Source: Ephydatia muelleri (Eukaryota > Porifera > Demospongiae > Spongillida > Spongillidae). Taken from it: a stretch of DNA of 64,000 bases. Shown here one piece after another: positions 10,531 through 22,082 of the stretch (its first letter is position 1; each line of letters begins with the position of its first letter). The notes below the pieces were generated by a model, which was not told where the DNA came from, did not search any database, and worked only from the letters and a program-made list of their open reading frames with translations. The translations under genes and the position numbers were made by a program. Location: NCBI GenBank assembly GCA_013339895.1, contig JABACO010000014.1, positions 3,998,950-4,062,949 on the forward strand, read 5' to 3'.

Positions 10531-11620
10531 AATGGTACCCTCGGTGTGTGTGATTGTATGTGTCACTGACTGTGTATACATGTACATGTACGTGTGATGT
10601 CATTGTGTGCATGTGATGTCATCCTCTTCCCCCTCCTTCCCCCAGCACCGGATGGATTTGATGCTGTGTCGGTGCAGAATGTGGGCTCCACCTACATGAT
10701 TGTGTCTTGGGACTTGCCAACTCACAGTAATGGCATCCTCATCAACTTCAGTTTGTATTGCAATGGTGCTCTGGCAGGTGTCCTGCCCTTACTGTGATCA
10801 GCTACAACACCACTGGCCTCCTCCCCTTCACTTTGCACATGTACATGTATGTCTTCTCTGCTACTGTGTGCAACATGCGCAAATAACAGTGTCATGGTAC
10901 AGTACATGTATATGATCTGTGCTCAGTACTTTATCTGTTGGACAGGTCCAGGCACTGCACTCCAGTTGGAACATGGTGTTGGACGTCATCAGTGCTGCAG
11001 CCAGCCTGCCCACGTACATTGTGTACACTTCAATCACTTAGTTTGTGTTCCATCTTTCTTTGATCTTATCCCTTTCTCCTCCTTCCTTTCTTTCTCTCCT
11101 GTCTTACCTACTCCCTCACTTCCTCCCTCCCTTCCTCCCCCTCCCTCACTCTCTCTCTCCTGTCCTCCTGTAGTCATGTACATGTACACCAGCAGAGACA
11201 TCTCTGGCAAAATTACACATACCATTTATCCTCCCTCCCTCCCTCCCTCTTACCTCCCTTCACCTTCACCTCCTCACTTTCCCTTGCTCCATCAGATCCT
11301 CCAGACATTGTGATTCCAACCTTCTCAGCATGAGGAGGACAGCCCTCCTGGGGGGACCCCCTGATCCTGAGTCAGACACTGATGACATTGTCATCAGCGT
11401 ATTTATTAATAAGATCATTAACCCTGACAAGTCCTTTGGCTCCTCGGTGAGTACTCCACTCAATATGCCTAAACCTTATATGGTCATACCTTGGCACTCT
11501 TCCCCAGGATCCCATGTGCATCCTTCTCTCCTCTCTGCTAGTGGAGCATACTGCCCCAAACATTCATGACTCCAACATGTCAGTACAGATACAGATGTGT
11601 AGTGTAGCCATGTACTATTA

Positions 11621-13273
11621 CAGTCTTACCTCGCACTAGTGGAAAATAAGGGCTATTCATTGGAGCAAACTTGCGGTTTATATAGCGCTACCTAAGTTAT
11701 GACAGCTTCTTACCTGAAATTAGATTCATTCCATGTTGTGGCCTTGGTACCTGTATACAGCATCTCATTAACGGTGGTATCAAAATGAATTTTACGGACC
11801 TGTAGCTCTTCATCAAATACGCGGTGTATGTATCGTCCTGAAGTGAAATGAGCCCGCATATGCGTTGTATAGAGTGCTCAGTCTCACTTTCTTCCAGCTA
11901 AACAACAAAGTTGCTACTAAACAACGTCTTCTTCAGTTCCTGGAACGGTTCACGTGTGCAGCGTGTAAGTGTACATGTGGTGAGCGTGCGTTTGTGCATG
12001 ATGGCAAGTGTGGTTATTCAAACACATGTATGGTGGGGATGTTCACTACAGTCAACAGACCACATACCCAGAAGTGCTCCATGCAGCACTAATATTAGTT
12101 TGATTCAGTCCACCGTCACCGGTGGGCGTGCTGCAGTACGTGTACACAAACCCCTGAGGGTCAAATATAGTATATACACAGTATTGTGCATTGTTCTAAT
12201 TAGACCTCACCATTCAATTGCAACACACATACCGTTGGCATTAATGCTAGTGCTCGATACTCATGACCATCTTAATCAACCTAACCTTTGTTTTTAGTAA
12301 GTAGAAACCCTTGTACAAACGAGTACAATTTGTAAACCTAACTTTTACTAATTCCAAACTTTACATCATCAATAGGTTTACCTGCTTGACATTGTTAATT
12401 GCACCTAACTTCTCCTTTAAAGTTAGCCACTTTCTACCCTTCTGCAAAGATTGCGCCATGCTCCAAATACTCGCATAGGCCACATGCGATTAATTATACT
12501 TTTCATAACAGAAGTCTACGGCTCGTTTGTACAAGGGTTGCTACTTACTAAAAACAAACATAACAACGTCGAGGTTAGGTTGATTAAGATGGTCATGAGT
12601 ATCGAGCAATAGCATTAGCATTGATTAATATGTGTGTTGCAATTGAATGGTGAGGTCTAATTAGAACAATGCATAATACTGTGTGTATACTGTATTTGAC
12701 CCTCAGGGGTTTGTGTACACGTACTGCAGAATGTTCAGCCACGCCCACCGGTGACGGTGGACTGAATCAAACTAATATTAGTGCTGCATGGAGCACTTCT
12801 GGGTATGTGCTCTGTTGACTGTAGTGAACATCCCCACCATACATGTGTTTGAATAACCACACTTGCCATCATGCACAAACGCACGCTCACCGCACGTAAA
12901 TACGTACTGTCATACACTACCACGCTGCACACGTGAACCGTTCCAGGAACTGAAGAAGACGTTGTATAGCTTTGTTGTTTAGCTGGAAGAAAGTGAGACT
13001 GAGCACTGCATGTGCGGGCTCATTTCACTACATTATTCTTTAGGGCGATACATGTACCATATTTGATGAAGAGCCACAGGTCTCATTTTGATACCACCGT
13101 TAATGAGATGCTGTATACAGGTACCAAGGCCACAACGCGGAATGAATCTAATTTCAGGTAAGAAACTGTCATAACTTATGGTAGCGCTATGTAAACCACA
13201 AGTTCTCCAATGAATAGCTCTTCTTTTCCACTAGTGTGAGGTGTTAATTTTCCACTAGTGCGAGGTAAGACTG
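11621..13273. mobile_element. 1.65-kb fold-back element, TA target duplication
   Basis: Two arms of roughly 700 bp are reverse complements, separated by about 190 bp around 12330-12510. The left end is CAGTCTTACCTCGCACTAGT; the right end is ...GCGAGGTAAGACTG. Both ends are flanked by TA (11619-11620 and 13274-13275), as in Tc1/mariner and pogo/Tigger transposons, whose termini also begin CAGT. Short frames inside, one of them present in both arms, are by-products of the repeat. No transposase was found, so it is non-autonomous. Confidence 0.87.
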
Positions 13274-13275
13274 TA

Positions 13276-13517
13276 CATAGCGTTGATATGGTATACTGTT
13301 GGCCTTCTATACTCCCTAGGTACTGTTGTTTATGTTGGCCTTGGGGCCTGGCTGCTACCACAAAACCCACAAGGGCAGTCCAAGGTGTACACAACCATTG
13401 TCCTGGCTAAAATGAATATATTTTGTGAGCTGTGCACACTGACCTTCACTTGATTGGCAGATAGTGTGGCAGATACAGTGTACATGTACGTGAAGATTGG
13501 ACTTCTTGTGAGGGAGG

Positions 13518-13548
<31 letters not shown>

Positions 13549-14866
13549 TGGTAATGCCTGTGGTTATCTTATCTCACATCCATGGGAGAAGCTACACCTC
13601 TGTGTAATGGGCTTCATCTGTGTACATGTACTGTAGGCACAAGCGCTTCTATACTCTTTGACTTGTTGAAATATGGGTTGATGTCGAAGTACAATGTAAT
13701 GTGCTCTTCCCTAGACCCTATGGAGGAGCTTACAGCCACTCCCCCATACCCTGGAGCAGGACGTGGGCATGGGTCATTTGTCCCCCCCTCCTCCCCCCAC
13801 AAACTGGAAATCCTGGCTCCATCACTGAAATTGAATGTACTCTCTTGTCAGGATCAGCTGAACAGGATGCCCTTAATTACAATGAAAGAATCACCCCTCA
13901 AAAACTTGATACTGTTCTTCCTAAGGCCACACCCATCATGGGGGTGGTTGCAAAATGACTTAACAGTTTTTGCTGCCTCTATCTTTTGTTTTCTGTATCA
14001 GTCCCTGCACCATCATCTTTTATTAAAATGCTTGACCCTTGCAACCCATGTATTACATGTATGTGCTTGTTTACTCATTGTTACATATATGTGATTCAAT
14101 GGCTGGGCACTGGACAACATCACCACCCTGTTTACAGGTAGTAGCGCCAGGGCACAAAGAACATGAGGAGCATCTAGCCATGTCCATCCCTAGCCACCAT
14201 TGGATGGAGAATTACAGTTCATTGGGTTCAAAGTTCAGGTCAAGACTAGGCGGTGTGACCAGTAGGTGCTGACACAGAGAGCAGCCAAGCCTTGTCAGCA
14301 GGTGATGATGATTTCAACAACAATGAGAACTGGGTCCTCTAGTTTCTTTGACAGTACCCTTTGGTGGATGGGTGAGGCTGTGATAGCATCCACAGAGATT
14401 TCTTCAGACAGGGAGATTATGCCTTATATTTGTGTCCCATAAAACAAACAACAGCCCTTACAAGATCTTTTTATCACCTTCGGAAGCAATTCATTACTTA
14501 AAACAAAAGCTTACATATAATTAAGTGGCCAGAAAGCAATAGGCCTGCGGTGAAGTACTGGAATGACTACAATTAAGCACACACTAATGTATCATTAACT
14601 CCAATACTCCTAATCAAAGTTCAACTTGACTGTGACCTATTTACATCTTGCAGCACTCTTTCATGCGGGAGCATGCCGAATAGTTCAAGAGAGCTGACAC
14701 TGAATCACCAACATAGCTACACACATGGTTCTTCCATCAGTGAGTCTCTACAAGGCTGAAAAGACATGAAGGTCAAGAACATAGAATTTTCACATATATA
14801 CATGTACATAAAACACATACATACCTGTACATACACATACATGTATGCACACATATTTATATATAT
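13276..14866. other. Repeat-like stretch with a GT microsatellite, no gene assigned
   Basis: It holds a remnant of the 20-bp unit (13285-13315), a GT run (13518-13543) and exon-like pieces near 13636-13700 and 13716-13990 that I could not match to any family. Usherin-like 3' exons could be hidden here, but no FN3 or LamG pattern is convincing. Confidence 0.35.
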
Positions 14867-15440
14867 GGGACAGTTTCCAACAAAATTGCCCCTCAAAATT
14901 CCCTTGCGTTTGAATCGCTATAACTTCCAAATGGTTAAGGTTATTGACTTCTTATTCTCAACACTTCATACTACATCATTTCTGTATGGTGAAATACGTT
15001 TTGGGGTATTGCAATGTGTGATACCCCACTAGGTTCAAACCTCGGTTCTCCTGTAATCTAATCGCTATTAAAATTCGGTTTGTGGGTAGAGAGGTTCCTG
15101 TACCTATCGTGGCAAATTGTGTCCCACCATATCAAGCGGGAAAATGTGCATGTAGGGACCTCTCTATTTACAAACCGAATTTGAAGCGATTTGATTACTC
15201 CTACCGAAAGTTATGGAAGGTTTGAACCTGGTGGGGTATTGACGTTGCAATACTTGCACAGTCAAGTGCAAGGCCCCAAAATATATTTTACCATTGAGAA
15301 ATGGTGTGGTATGAAGTTTTGAAAATAGGAAGTCGAGAGCGTTAATCATTTGGAAGTTATATTGATTCAAACGCAAAGATTTTTTATAACATGCAGTCAT
15401 GTATTAAATAATGATGGGCCGTTTTCATGGAAACTCTCCC
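14867..15440. mobile_element. 574-bp fold-back MITE, family A copy 2
   Basis: Starts GGGACAGTTTCC and ends GGAAACTCTCCC. Its outer arms match the 7.0-kb hairpin (G-rich tip, CGTTTGAATCGCTATAACTT, facing AGTCG-type sequence). A long internal palindrome (about 15020-15240) includes facing copies of a stretch with GGTTTGTGGGTAGAGAGG and its complement. It is larger than copies 1 and 3, so it may be the fuller form. The left flank is ATAT; the right flank (ATCC) matches only in part. Confidence 0.8.
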
Positions 15441-15722
15441 ATCCATATACATGTACATGCATGTACATACACATATGGGGCAGAGAAAACATGGTAGTTT
15501 TCAAATGTTATAGTTGACACAAATCTTATGCACCTCAACTTAAAGTCGGACTAACTGTTGCAAAGTTAATCTTTTTAAAATAAGACATTAATTCATTTTC
15601 AATGGGAAAGGTCAATAAAGTGCGTACCGCCGGTGTATGACTGCTATTGTACATTTGATGCTTCCACCGTTTGTACCAGACGTTACCATACATGTTAGAG
15701 ATCTATATGTGTAAGCTCTTAT

Positions 15723-15884
15723 CAGGCCCATAGCCAAGGGGGGGGGTCCCCCTCCCCCGTTCGATGCTTGAGTTCCGCCTCTTCTAGTTATGGTACTTAT
15801 AAAAATGCATTAGGCCCGAAGGTGTCTCTGACTAACTTCCCTCCCCCTCTCCCCCGCCTATAACTTCCTGGCTACGGGCCTGCT
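15723..15884. mobile_element. Short hAT-like MITE
   Basis: The left end CAGGCCCATAGCCAAGG and the right end CCTGGCTACGGGCCTG form terminal inverted repeats. CTTAT flanks both sides (15718-15722 and 15885-15889). The G/C-rich runs next to each end match the style of the other two hAT-like elements here. Length is about 162 bp. Confidence 0.7.
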
Positions 15885-15889
15885 TATAT

Positions 15890-17035
15890 GTACTAACGTA
15901 CCGGTATATTACAGTTACACAACCATTTAACCTAGCTATTACGGACGTATAGCTACTGTAATCATGTACGTGTCACATTCATGCTAACCTAGGACTCTGA
16001 GACTTGCAAGATGCTTCCGTAAGAAGTCTGGTTGGTTGTCATGCCCAGGCACTCCTGTGTCGATTCTATGAGTGGCAAACTCCTCTGTGTAATCGCCACC
16101 TCCGTCTTTGCAACATATAATCCCAATTAAACAACCAGGTCTGGGCAGACGAAAGGGTGGCACGTGATGATCGTGGTAGGCACATTGAATGTGGGGTGTA
16201 TCTCACTAACCATTCAAGGGAAGTGCAATTTGAAGGCCCTAAGCTTCTGAAAATATAATGATAAATAAGTTCATTGATTACTCTCATGTAATCCGTGAGC
16301 AGGTAAGGAAAATATCATTTGGTTTGGAAACTATTGATGACTGAATAAGGAAATGAGAAAAAAGGAATGGGTATTGGAAACCTTGCATAATTAATGTGGA
16401 AGTGCGGATATAGGTATTTAAGATGCGAAAAACTACACAACATATGTCATCTAGTCCCCACATTGCAAATCCGAGAGCAGCTAGTCAATATTTGTTTTTG
16501 TTTTTTCTGCAGTTAGCTGCAGATTTCTGAATGCGTCCATACATTTTCTATGGACATTGAATTACGCAATGACCGAATACCGCGTAATCCTTTTGACCGC
16601 CAATTTCTCGATATGTCGACAATGATCTGAATAAAAAATTTCCTCTGCGAAAACACATTCTTTTGAAAACTTCTTAAATGTAGTCCTCATCAAAAGGTTC
16701 TTTTAGCTGGTGTATCACTTGTGTCAGTGTTATGGAAATTTTATGTTCACTTCAATTGCAAGGACTGCTTTTCTGTTTCAGAAAAGAATTTAATTATTAA
16801 AATCATACACTGTATGTGCCAGAATAATATGAATTGTATCTGCAAATATTCTTATAAAAATATCATAACTGCTCAGATGGAGTGTGCATTGTTAATTGAT
16901 TACTGCTTAGAAGTCTGCACTCCGATATGTACAAAAACAAAATAAGGGAAGGTGACATTGCCTATAAGCGAAGAGAACGGGGATATACTTGATGCCAAAC
17001 ACTATATGCTGCATAGGTAGGGTAAGTAGATAAAT
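15890..17035. other. Intergenic stretch, nothing recognised
   Basis: AT-rich sequence with only short frames (up to 74 codons) of no family-like composition. No tRNA, tandem repeat or element ends were seen. Confidence 0.4.
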
Positions 17036-17350
17036 GCTACACACGCACAATCAAACCATGCACTAATTCGTGTGAACGTCGATAACCGAGCCCCGATGCA
17101 CTGCAGCCTAGTTGGCCATACTCACTAGACACCAGACCTTGTTGCGATACAAACCTGAAAGGACCCTCTGCTAGCAACGGAAGAAGCTCCTTTGTCCACC
17201 GTTTCTTTGGTATATCGGCTTGTTGCATTTACATCTCGAAACGAGTCAACCATAACAATTAATAAGTCTGTAAAGTGGGGAGGAGGCCGTAAGCGTTTGC
17301 GCGATAAATCTGCCGCCGTCACCCCTATCCCACATCTGACACAAATGTAA
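17036..17350 (-). pseudogene. Truncated gypsy gag 5' fragment with degenerate primer site
   Basis: The minus strand encodes W-T-K-E-L-L-P-L-L-A-E-G-P and S-Q-Q-G-L-V, close to the first gag piece of the main element (W-T-S-E-L-L-P-L-L). ATCCCACATCTGACACA at about 17327-17343 matches the tRNA-Leu primer site, followed by TGTAATG like an LTR edge. Only the 5' end of the element remains. Confidence 0.75.
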
Positions 17351-17732
17351 TGTATTCACATTTAGAGCAGTACTCCATTACATACTGTAGCAATGTCTCA
17401 CTTTACATAGTCCCATCATACAATATAAATGGGTATAGTCAAGTCATTACAATAGAATTGTTGCACTCTGCACGCTCAGTACCAATCTCTGATTACAGCA
17501 ATTTTCTAACTGTCTGGAGACATTCCTCTGCCCAAGATAGTGCATGCACTTCATGAACGAAATACTAAGTGGTCCTCAATGTTAGTCCAGCATTGATCAG
17601 CTAGTCACTCGGTAAATGTTCGTGTTGGCATGCCATATTGATTGAATGGATTAACTTGTCATCAATATAAGCTACACTTTAGTCACGAATGTAATCCATG
17701 TAGCAATAGTCTGTGGAATGGTACACCTCTAA

Positions 17733-18191
17733 CAGGGGCGGATCCAGGAATTTAGGAAGGGGGGGGGGGGGGGGGGGGGGGGGCAGGGGGGGGCAGGAAG
17801 GGGGGGGTGCGGGAGGGGGATGTGCCCCCTTTAGCGCGAAGCGCGGAAGCTTTGAACAATATAGCAATACTGACACACATTCATAATGAAAAATTAGCAC
17901 TTATCACTTAATACAAAAGCATGAAAGTACATGTACTACTAATACAAGTATGTAGCTAGTTTATGCATTTTTGTCATACAGTGGGGCGAAGAGCCTTCGT
18001 CGCTTTTGAATGAAGATTTCTACAACTGTCTCATTGGTGTGCGCAAGCTATAAGCGGTGGCGAAGCGTAAATACTTCTTTCATACGCTACATCCATTTAC
18101 ATCAGCAGTTACACGGTACGATTATATAACATGAATATATAATTAGATGAACGGAAGGGGGGCACGTGCCCCCCGGTGCCCCCCTCCCCCC

Positions 18192-18222
<31 letters not shown>

Positions 18223-18239
18223 TTCCTAGATCCGCCCCG
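17733..18239. mobile_element. About 507-bp hAT-like element with G/C homopolymer arms
   Basis: The left end CAGGGGCGGATCCAGGAA faces the right end TTCCTAGATCCGCCCCG. Flanks ACCTCTAA (17725-17732) and TCCTCTAA (18240-18247) agree at 7 of 8 positions, a hAT-type 8-bp duplication. A G-run (17759-17783) and a C-run (18186-18222) lie just inside the ends, facing each other. There is no coding content. Confidence 0.85.
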
Positions 18240-18900
18240 TCCTCTAATTCCAAAGGGCATTCTACAAAATTCATAGATCCAATCCAGAACTATGCTATCT
18301 TCATAGGTTACTCTGGCCGAGTAGTTGCTGATGATAAACTTCATCAACAACCGGCATCATTCGTATTTAAAAATTATAAACATGTAAAATTAAAGTCTAC
18401 TTGCATGTGGTCGAACTCTATCTGTAATTGTTGACTACTAAGAGTACTTATTGTGCAACGGCGGGATCTTCTTAAGAAGTTGCTAGCTTTGAGCTATGTT
18501 TTATATAGACACACCCGCATGGCCCCGTGGCCTATACCAGTACACAATACAAAAAGAATGTAGCGTTCCAGACCTCAGAATAGGTAACTAACTCACCTGT
18601 ATCAGTGCATTGACGTGTGCACGTGCAAATGATAAGTTCTCGTTACGTAAGGACTGGTTCCCATATGCACGAACATCATCTAGGCCCACCTGTGCTTGAG
18701 GCATGTCCTAGGCCCCTGTTAGGTGGGTCCTAGGTGATGTTCCTGTAGTGTAGCTTCACCAGCAATTTGATAGTTAGGTGTGGGGAATGGAGTTACCAAT
18801 ATAAATCTGCTGTGACATAGCCACTGTCCAAAAAGGGGAGGGGCAAAGGACATGGAGCATCCCACATCCCTACCCACTTACGACAGAATTCAGGTGAACA

Positions 18901-19000
18901 NNNNNNNNNNNNNNNNNNNNNNNNNNNNNNNNNNNNNNNNNNNNNNNNNNNNNNNNNNNNNNNNNNNNNNNNNNNNNNNNNNNNNNNNNNNNNNNNNNNN
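18901..19000. other. Assembly gap, 100 N
   Basis: Exactly 100 N, the conventional placeholder for a scaffold gap of unknown size. The reverse transcriptase remnant to its right may continue into the gap. Confidence 0.99.
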
Positions 19001-19620
19001 GGACAGCCATTGATTGCCTTAGCCCACTTTCGAGCAACGAATTTGGCACAAAATATGGCATCCCCAATGGGAGCACCCAGAATTCAAGGTTCAGCTCATG
19101 AAGCATCTTCATGTCAGCTGGGAAGCCCTCCGAGTTACCTTAAGAAAATAGCTCACACATGGCAGTATTGATCCATAGCCCTAGAGGGGTACCAACCTAA
19201 TGAATGATAAGAATAACATGTTTAACTGAACCCTTAGGACCTGCAAGCGTACCATCATCAAGGTACCACTAGTTGAAAATACTCTCAGAACACTCACTGT
19301 CTGAAGCAATAGAGTGGACAAGTTTATGTAGAACCAGAGAGAACAGGAGAGGACCCAATGGGTCCCCCCTGCTAGACTCCCTGTTCAGAACCAAGAGTAC
19401 CCGTGGGGTGTCACAAGATAGGATGCTGTCCATAATACCTGGTTCTGGGAAGTGGTTGGCACACTCCTCTAGTAGGCTGATTGCGAAACCTCATTGAAGG
19501 CATTCCTAGATCTTGCAGGCTAAATCATGATCCTCCCAGTGATCCATCTGCAGTGACAAACCATGTGCCAACTTTTCTGCCCTGCGGACAAGCCACACCA
19601 AGCTGAAATGGGCCAAAACG
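19001..19620 (-). pseudogene. Non-LTR-type reverse transcriptase remnant
   Basis: Read on the minus strand from about 19490 to 19001, one frame gives S-R-G-D-P-L-G-P-L-L-F-S-L, then W-Y-L-D-D-G-T-L, the palm motifs of a reverse transcriptase with its YxDD box, followed by L-E-F-W-V-L-P-L-G. In-frame stops (for example just before W-Y-L-D-D) show it is dead. The right part resembles 55540-55720, so both belong to one repeat family. It is cut by the N gap. Confidence 0.75.
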
Positions 19621-20649
19621 GATGCCTTATTATTATTACTACATAAAATTGTATGCGCCCTTACACATACATAAATAACCTAAGTTATGAAATGAGTTAA
19701 TGAGTTAGCCAGCTAAATTGAATTGAATTGAATTGATTGAAATAAATGACATAGATAACGAATAACAAAAAAAAAAAAAAAAAAAGCATAACACAAATTC
19801 GAAGGCAAGTAATATGGCAAGCATTCGTGCACTTCCATCAACTGCCTATGAAAAAGGGGTACAATCTTACAAAGGGACCGAAGGCAACAAGCACAGAGTC
19901 GAAGCAATAACAAGTCTGCAAGGTTGGCACCAGGTTCCAGCCCATAAAAGGAACACTCACATTTGAATGTGGACAAGTTGAGCCTGCTGTATGTCACTGA
20001 GAATGTTAGATTTGGTGAGTTGACCTGAATTGGCGAGATTGTATAAGGTTTTGAGGCTAGGTTGCCCATGCCTTGAAGGATTCAACCACTAGGAGAACAC
20101 AGTTCCACCCAAGCTCGTCGCAAGTTCCTGACTTTTCATTAAGTTTTTCTCATTAGTGCTGAATTAATGACAAATGTAAATATAGAAAAGTACTCATAAT
20201 CAAGTTCCCCAAAATCAAATGTTTGACCATTATAATAACTGTGCAGTATGAATTAGTTAATTTGATTCAAACAATGGAAGTGTTATTAATAATTAAAACT
20301 TAATATGGTGGTCACTTTCAGTTAAATGAATGGTTTGAATTTTATTTAAGTCATTGAATAATTTATATATGTTTTGTTTTTTTGTTGTTGCAACCTAATT
20401 GATTTTGGATTTGTTTTGTATATACTTCATGGTTTCTTTTATTGTTTGATCATTATCATTAGCTTATCTTAAATTTAATAATTTCTGGGGTTGCTTTACT
20501 ATAAGTTAAATATATTATTATTTTATGTCATCATTTCTTTCCACGTTTATTACATAATGCTATGGAAACAGGAAAGGACCTCTGGTGCAGTCCTGCATGT
20601 GTGACGTGCTTAGATGCATTTTGTTGTTTCGTATGTCTTATGTGCCCAG
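19620..20649. other. Repeat-derived and AT-rich sequence, no gene
   Basis: Contains ATTGA repeats (about 19718-19740), an A-run (19768-19786) and a minus-strand open frame (20069-19713) with no recognisable domain. The A-run and frame could be the tail of a retroelement. 20150-20560 is very AT-rich. Confidence 0.4.
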
Positions 20650-20826
20650 GTGGAATGGGTGAGTGAGGAGGATACAGAAATGGAGGATCTCATGCAGAAC
20701 AAGCAGAATGTGCTCCGCACATTGCCTGGGGTTAACCCCGAAAAAGCGCTCCATAATCTTGAACAGATGTCTCAGTCTGTGCTTGAACAGAAAGATGAAA
20801 AAAACAGTAAAGATAAAAGAAATGAG
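20650..20826 (+). CDS. Orphan exon, acidic helical peptide
   Basis: A 177-base exon in phase 0-0, bounded by TGCCCAG and GAG|GTAAGT. It encodes 59 residues rich in E, K and Q (begins V-E-W-V-S-E-E-D, later L-R-T-L-P-G-V-N-P-E-K-A). I do not recognise the family. It lies 1.3 kb upstream of the kinase on the same strand and could be one of its 5' exons. The splice sites and composition support a real exon; its gene is unknown. Confidence 0.5.
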
Positions 20827-20829
20827 GTA

Positions 20830-22080
20830 AGTGTGTCTGTGGCTGGTGTGTCAGAGTAGTTGCTGTATCTTGGAGATTGGGTGTTGGTTGCACTCCAATT
20901 ACATCTAAGGTTTGATATCTACATTTGATGCCATAGGAGATTAATTAGCTGCCTCCATCTTGTAGTCTATATGCAAAGCACGTGTAGGTATGCCTCCATC
21001 TTATAGTCTATGTGCCTCCATGAAAAGCTGTTTTCTAGCTGTAGTAAACATGAATCTATCAATGTAGTAAGTTGTGCAATTACTCTAATCAAGCGCATAA
21101 ACCTCAACGACACATGTGTACAGAGAGTGATCAGTGCTATGCCACTACGTATTGTGCCTGGCCAGGAGGGAAATTTCCTTGGGCTGATTTTATACTCCAT
21201 CTTTCAATGTGAGTGCACAATGCACATTTCTTATCTGTCTTAACAAAAGCTTTAAATACTGAAACTACACAGTCCACTTAATTTATATCCTTTGCAATGC
21301 CATTCTTGATTGTCTTACCATTGTTGTGTTCCATGTCACGTGTGAGCACTAATCCTAGGGCGCTTGTCAGCAAATGTGTCCAGGTAAATAGTTAATTAAC
21401 ATACATGTAGCTTAGGAGGTGGTGTACTGCATCTGCCACACATGCTGAGCGATAGCAATAGACACATAATGCAATAAATTGAAAAGTAATTAGGAACTGG
21501 ATTTTTGTTTAAAAGAATTTTCCCTGATTGAGGGAGAGCAATGGTGATGGAAGGGTAAATACGTGTAGCCTCAATGCATGTTATGCATATAATATGAATC
21601 TCACATGCTTTAATCATGGCAGTAAAGTTTCAGCCTATGTTCAGAGCCAGAAACAAAATTGTTTCCAACATCTATCTGTTGTAGTGGACAGATTCGGAAA
21701 TCGGAGTATTCTGGGTTTAGCTGCATTAGTCTTACAGCATTCACGTCGAGGAAACAGAAATCCTCTTGGCTGATGTGGTTTGTCAGGGCAATCGATGAAC
21801 TGCAGCACCAGAATCCATCATTTTTTCTTTGTCACATTCACCTGCAGGTAACCACTGACAGGTGATAATCAGTTCACAGCTGCTACAATACAGTCTTGCA
21901 TGCAGAATAAAATGATTAATGGGAATATAAATAATTAATGACCTTGAAAAAAAGTGTCGCCTCCATTGTGGCTACATCTCTGTCACCCTGCAGAGGTCTG
22001 ATCTGATGAGACATGTAAAATATGGCATGAAATAACTGCAGCAAGTGTTTTTGCCTTGCCTTGATCAAGTTTATTGTTTT
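20830..22080. other. Intron-like or intergenic stretch
   Basis: No frame, repeat or RNA gene could be supported. A short duplication (CATCTTGTAGTCTAT-type, about 20957-21010) is present. If the exon at 20650 belongs to the kinase, this is its intron. Confidence 0.4.
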
Positions 22081-22082
22081 AA

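Larger units (their letters stand above)
8541..11446 (+). pseudogene. Usherin-like adhesion protein, FN3 and LamG exons (partial, frame-broken as read)
   Basis: Plus-strand exon-like blocks between introns rich in GT repeats and pyrimidines. In order: FN3 fragments at 8541-8662 (S-N-P-N-G-L-L-I-Q-Y), 9114-9147 (P-N-G-I-I-T-A-Y), 9190-9302 (N-L-Q-P-S-T-Q-Y-S-F...C-T-T-A-G-C) and 9837-9985; a laminin G-like domain at 9986-10525; FN3 at 10646-10850 (I-V-S-W...N-G-I-L-I-N-F); an FN3 end at 10946-11040; and an exon-like block at 11296-11446. Alternating LamG/FN3 with C-x-x-A-G-C ends is typical of usherin (USH2A), a large extracellular matrix/membrane protein. Several blocks need a one-base frame change to stay on the family pattern, so this is either a decaying copy or indel-affected assembly. 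Neither end of the gene is identified. Confidence 0.62.
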
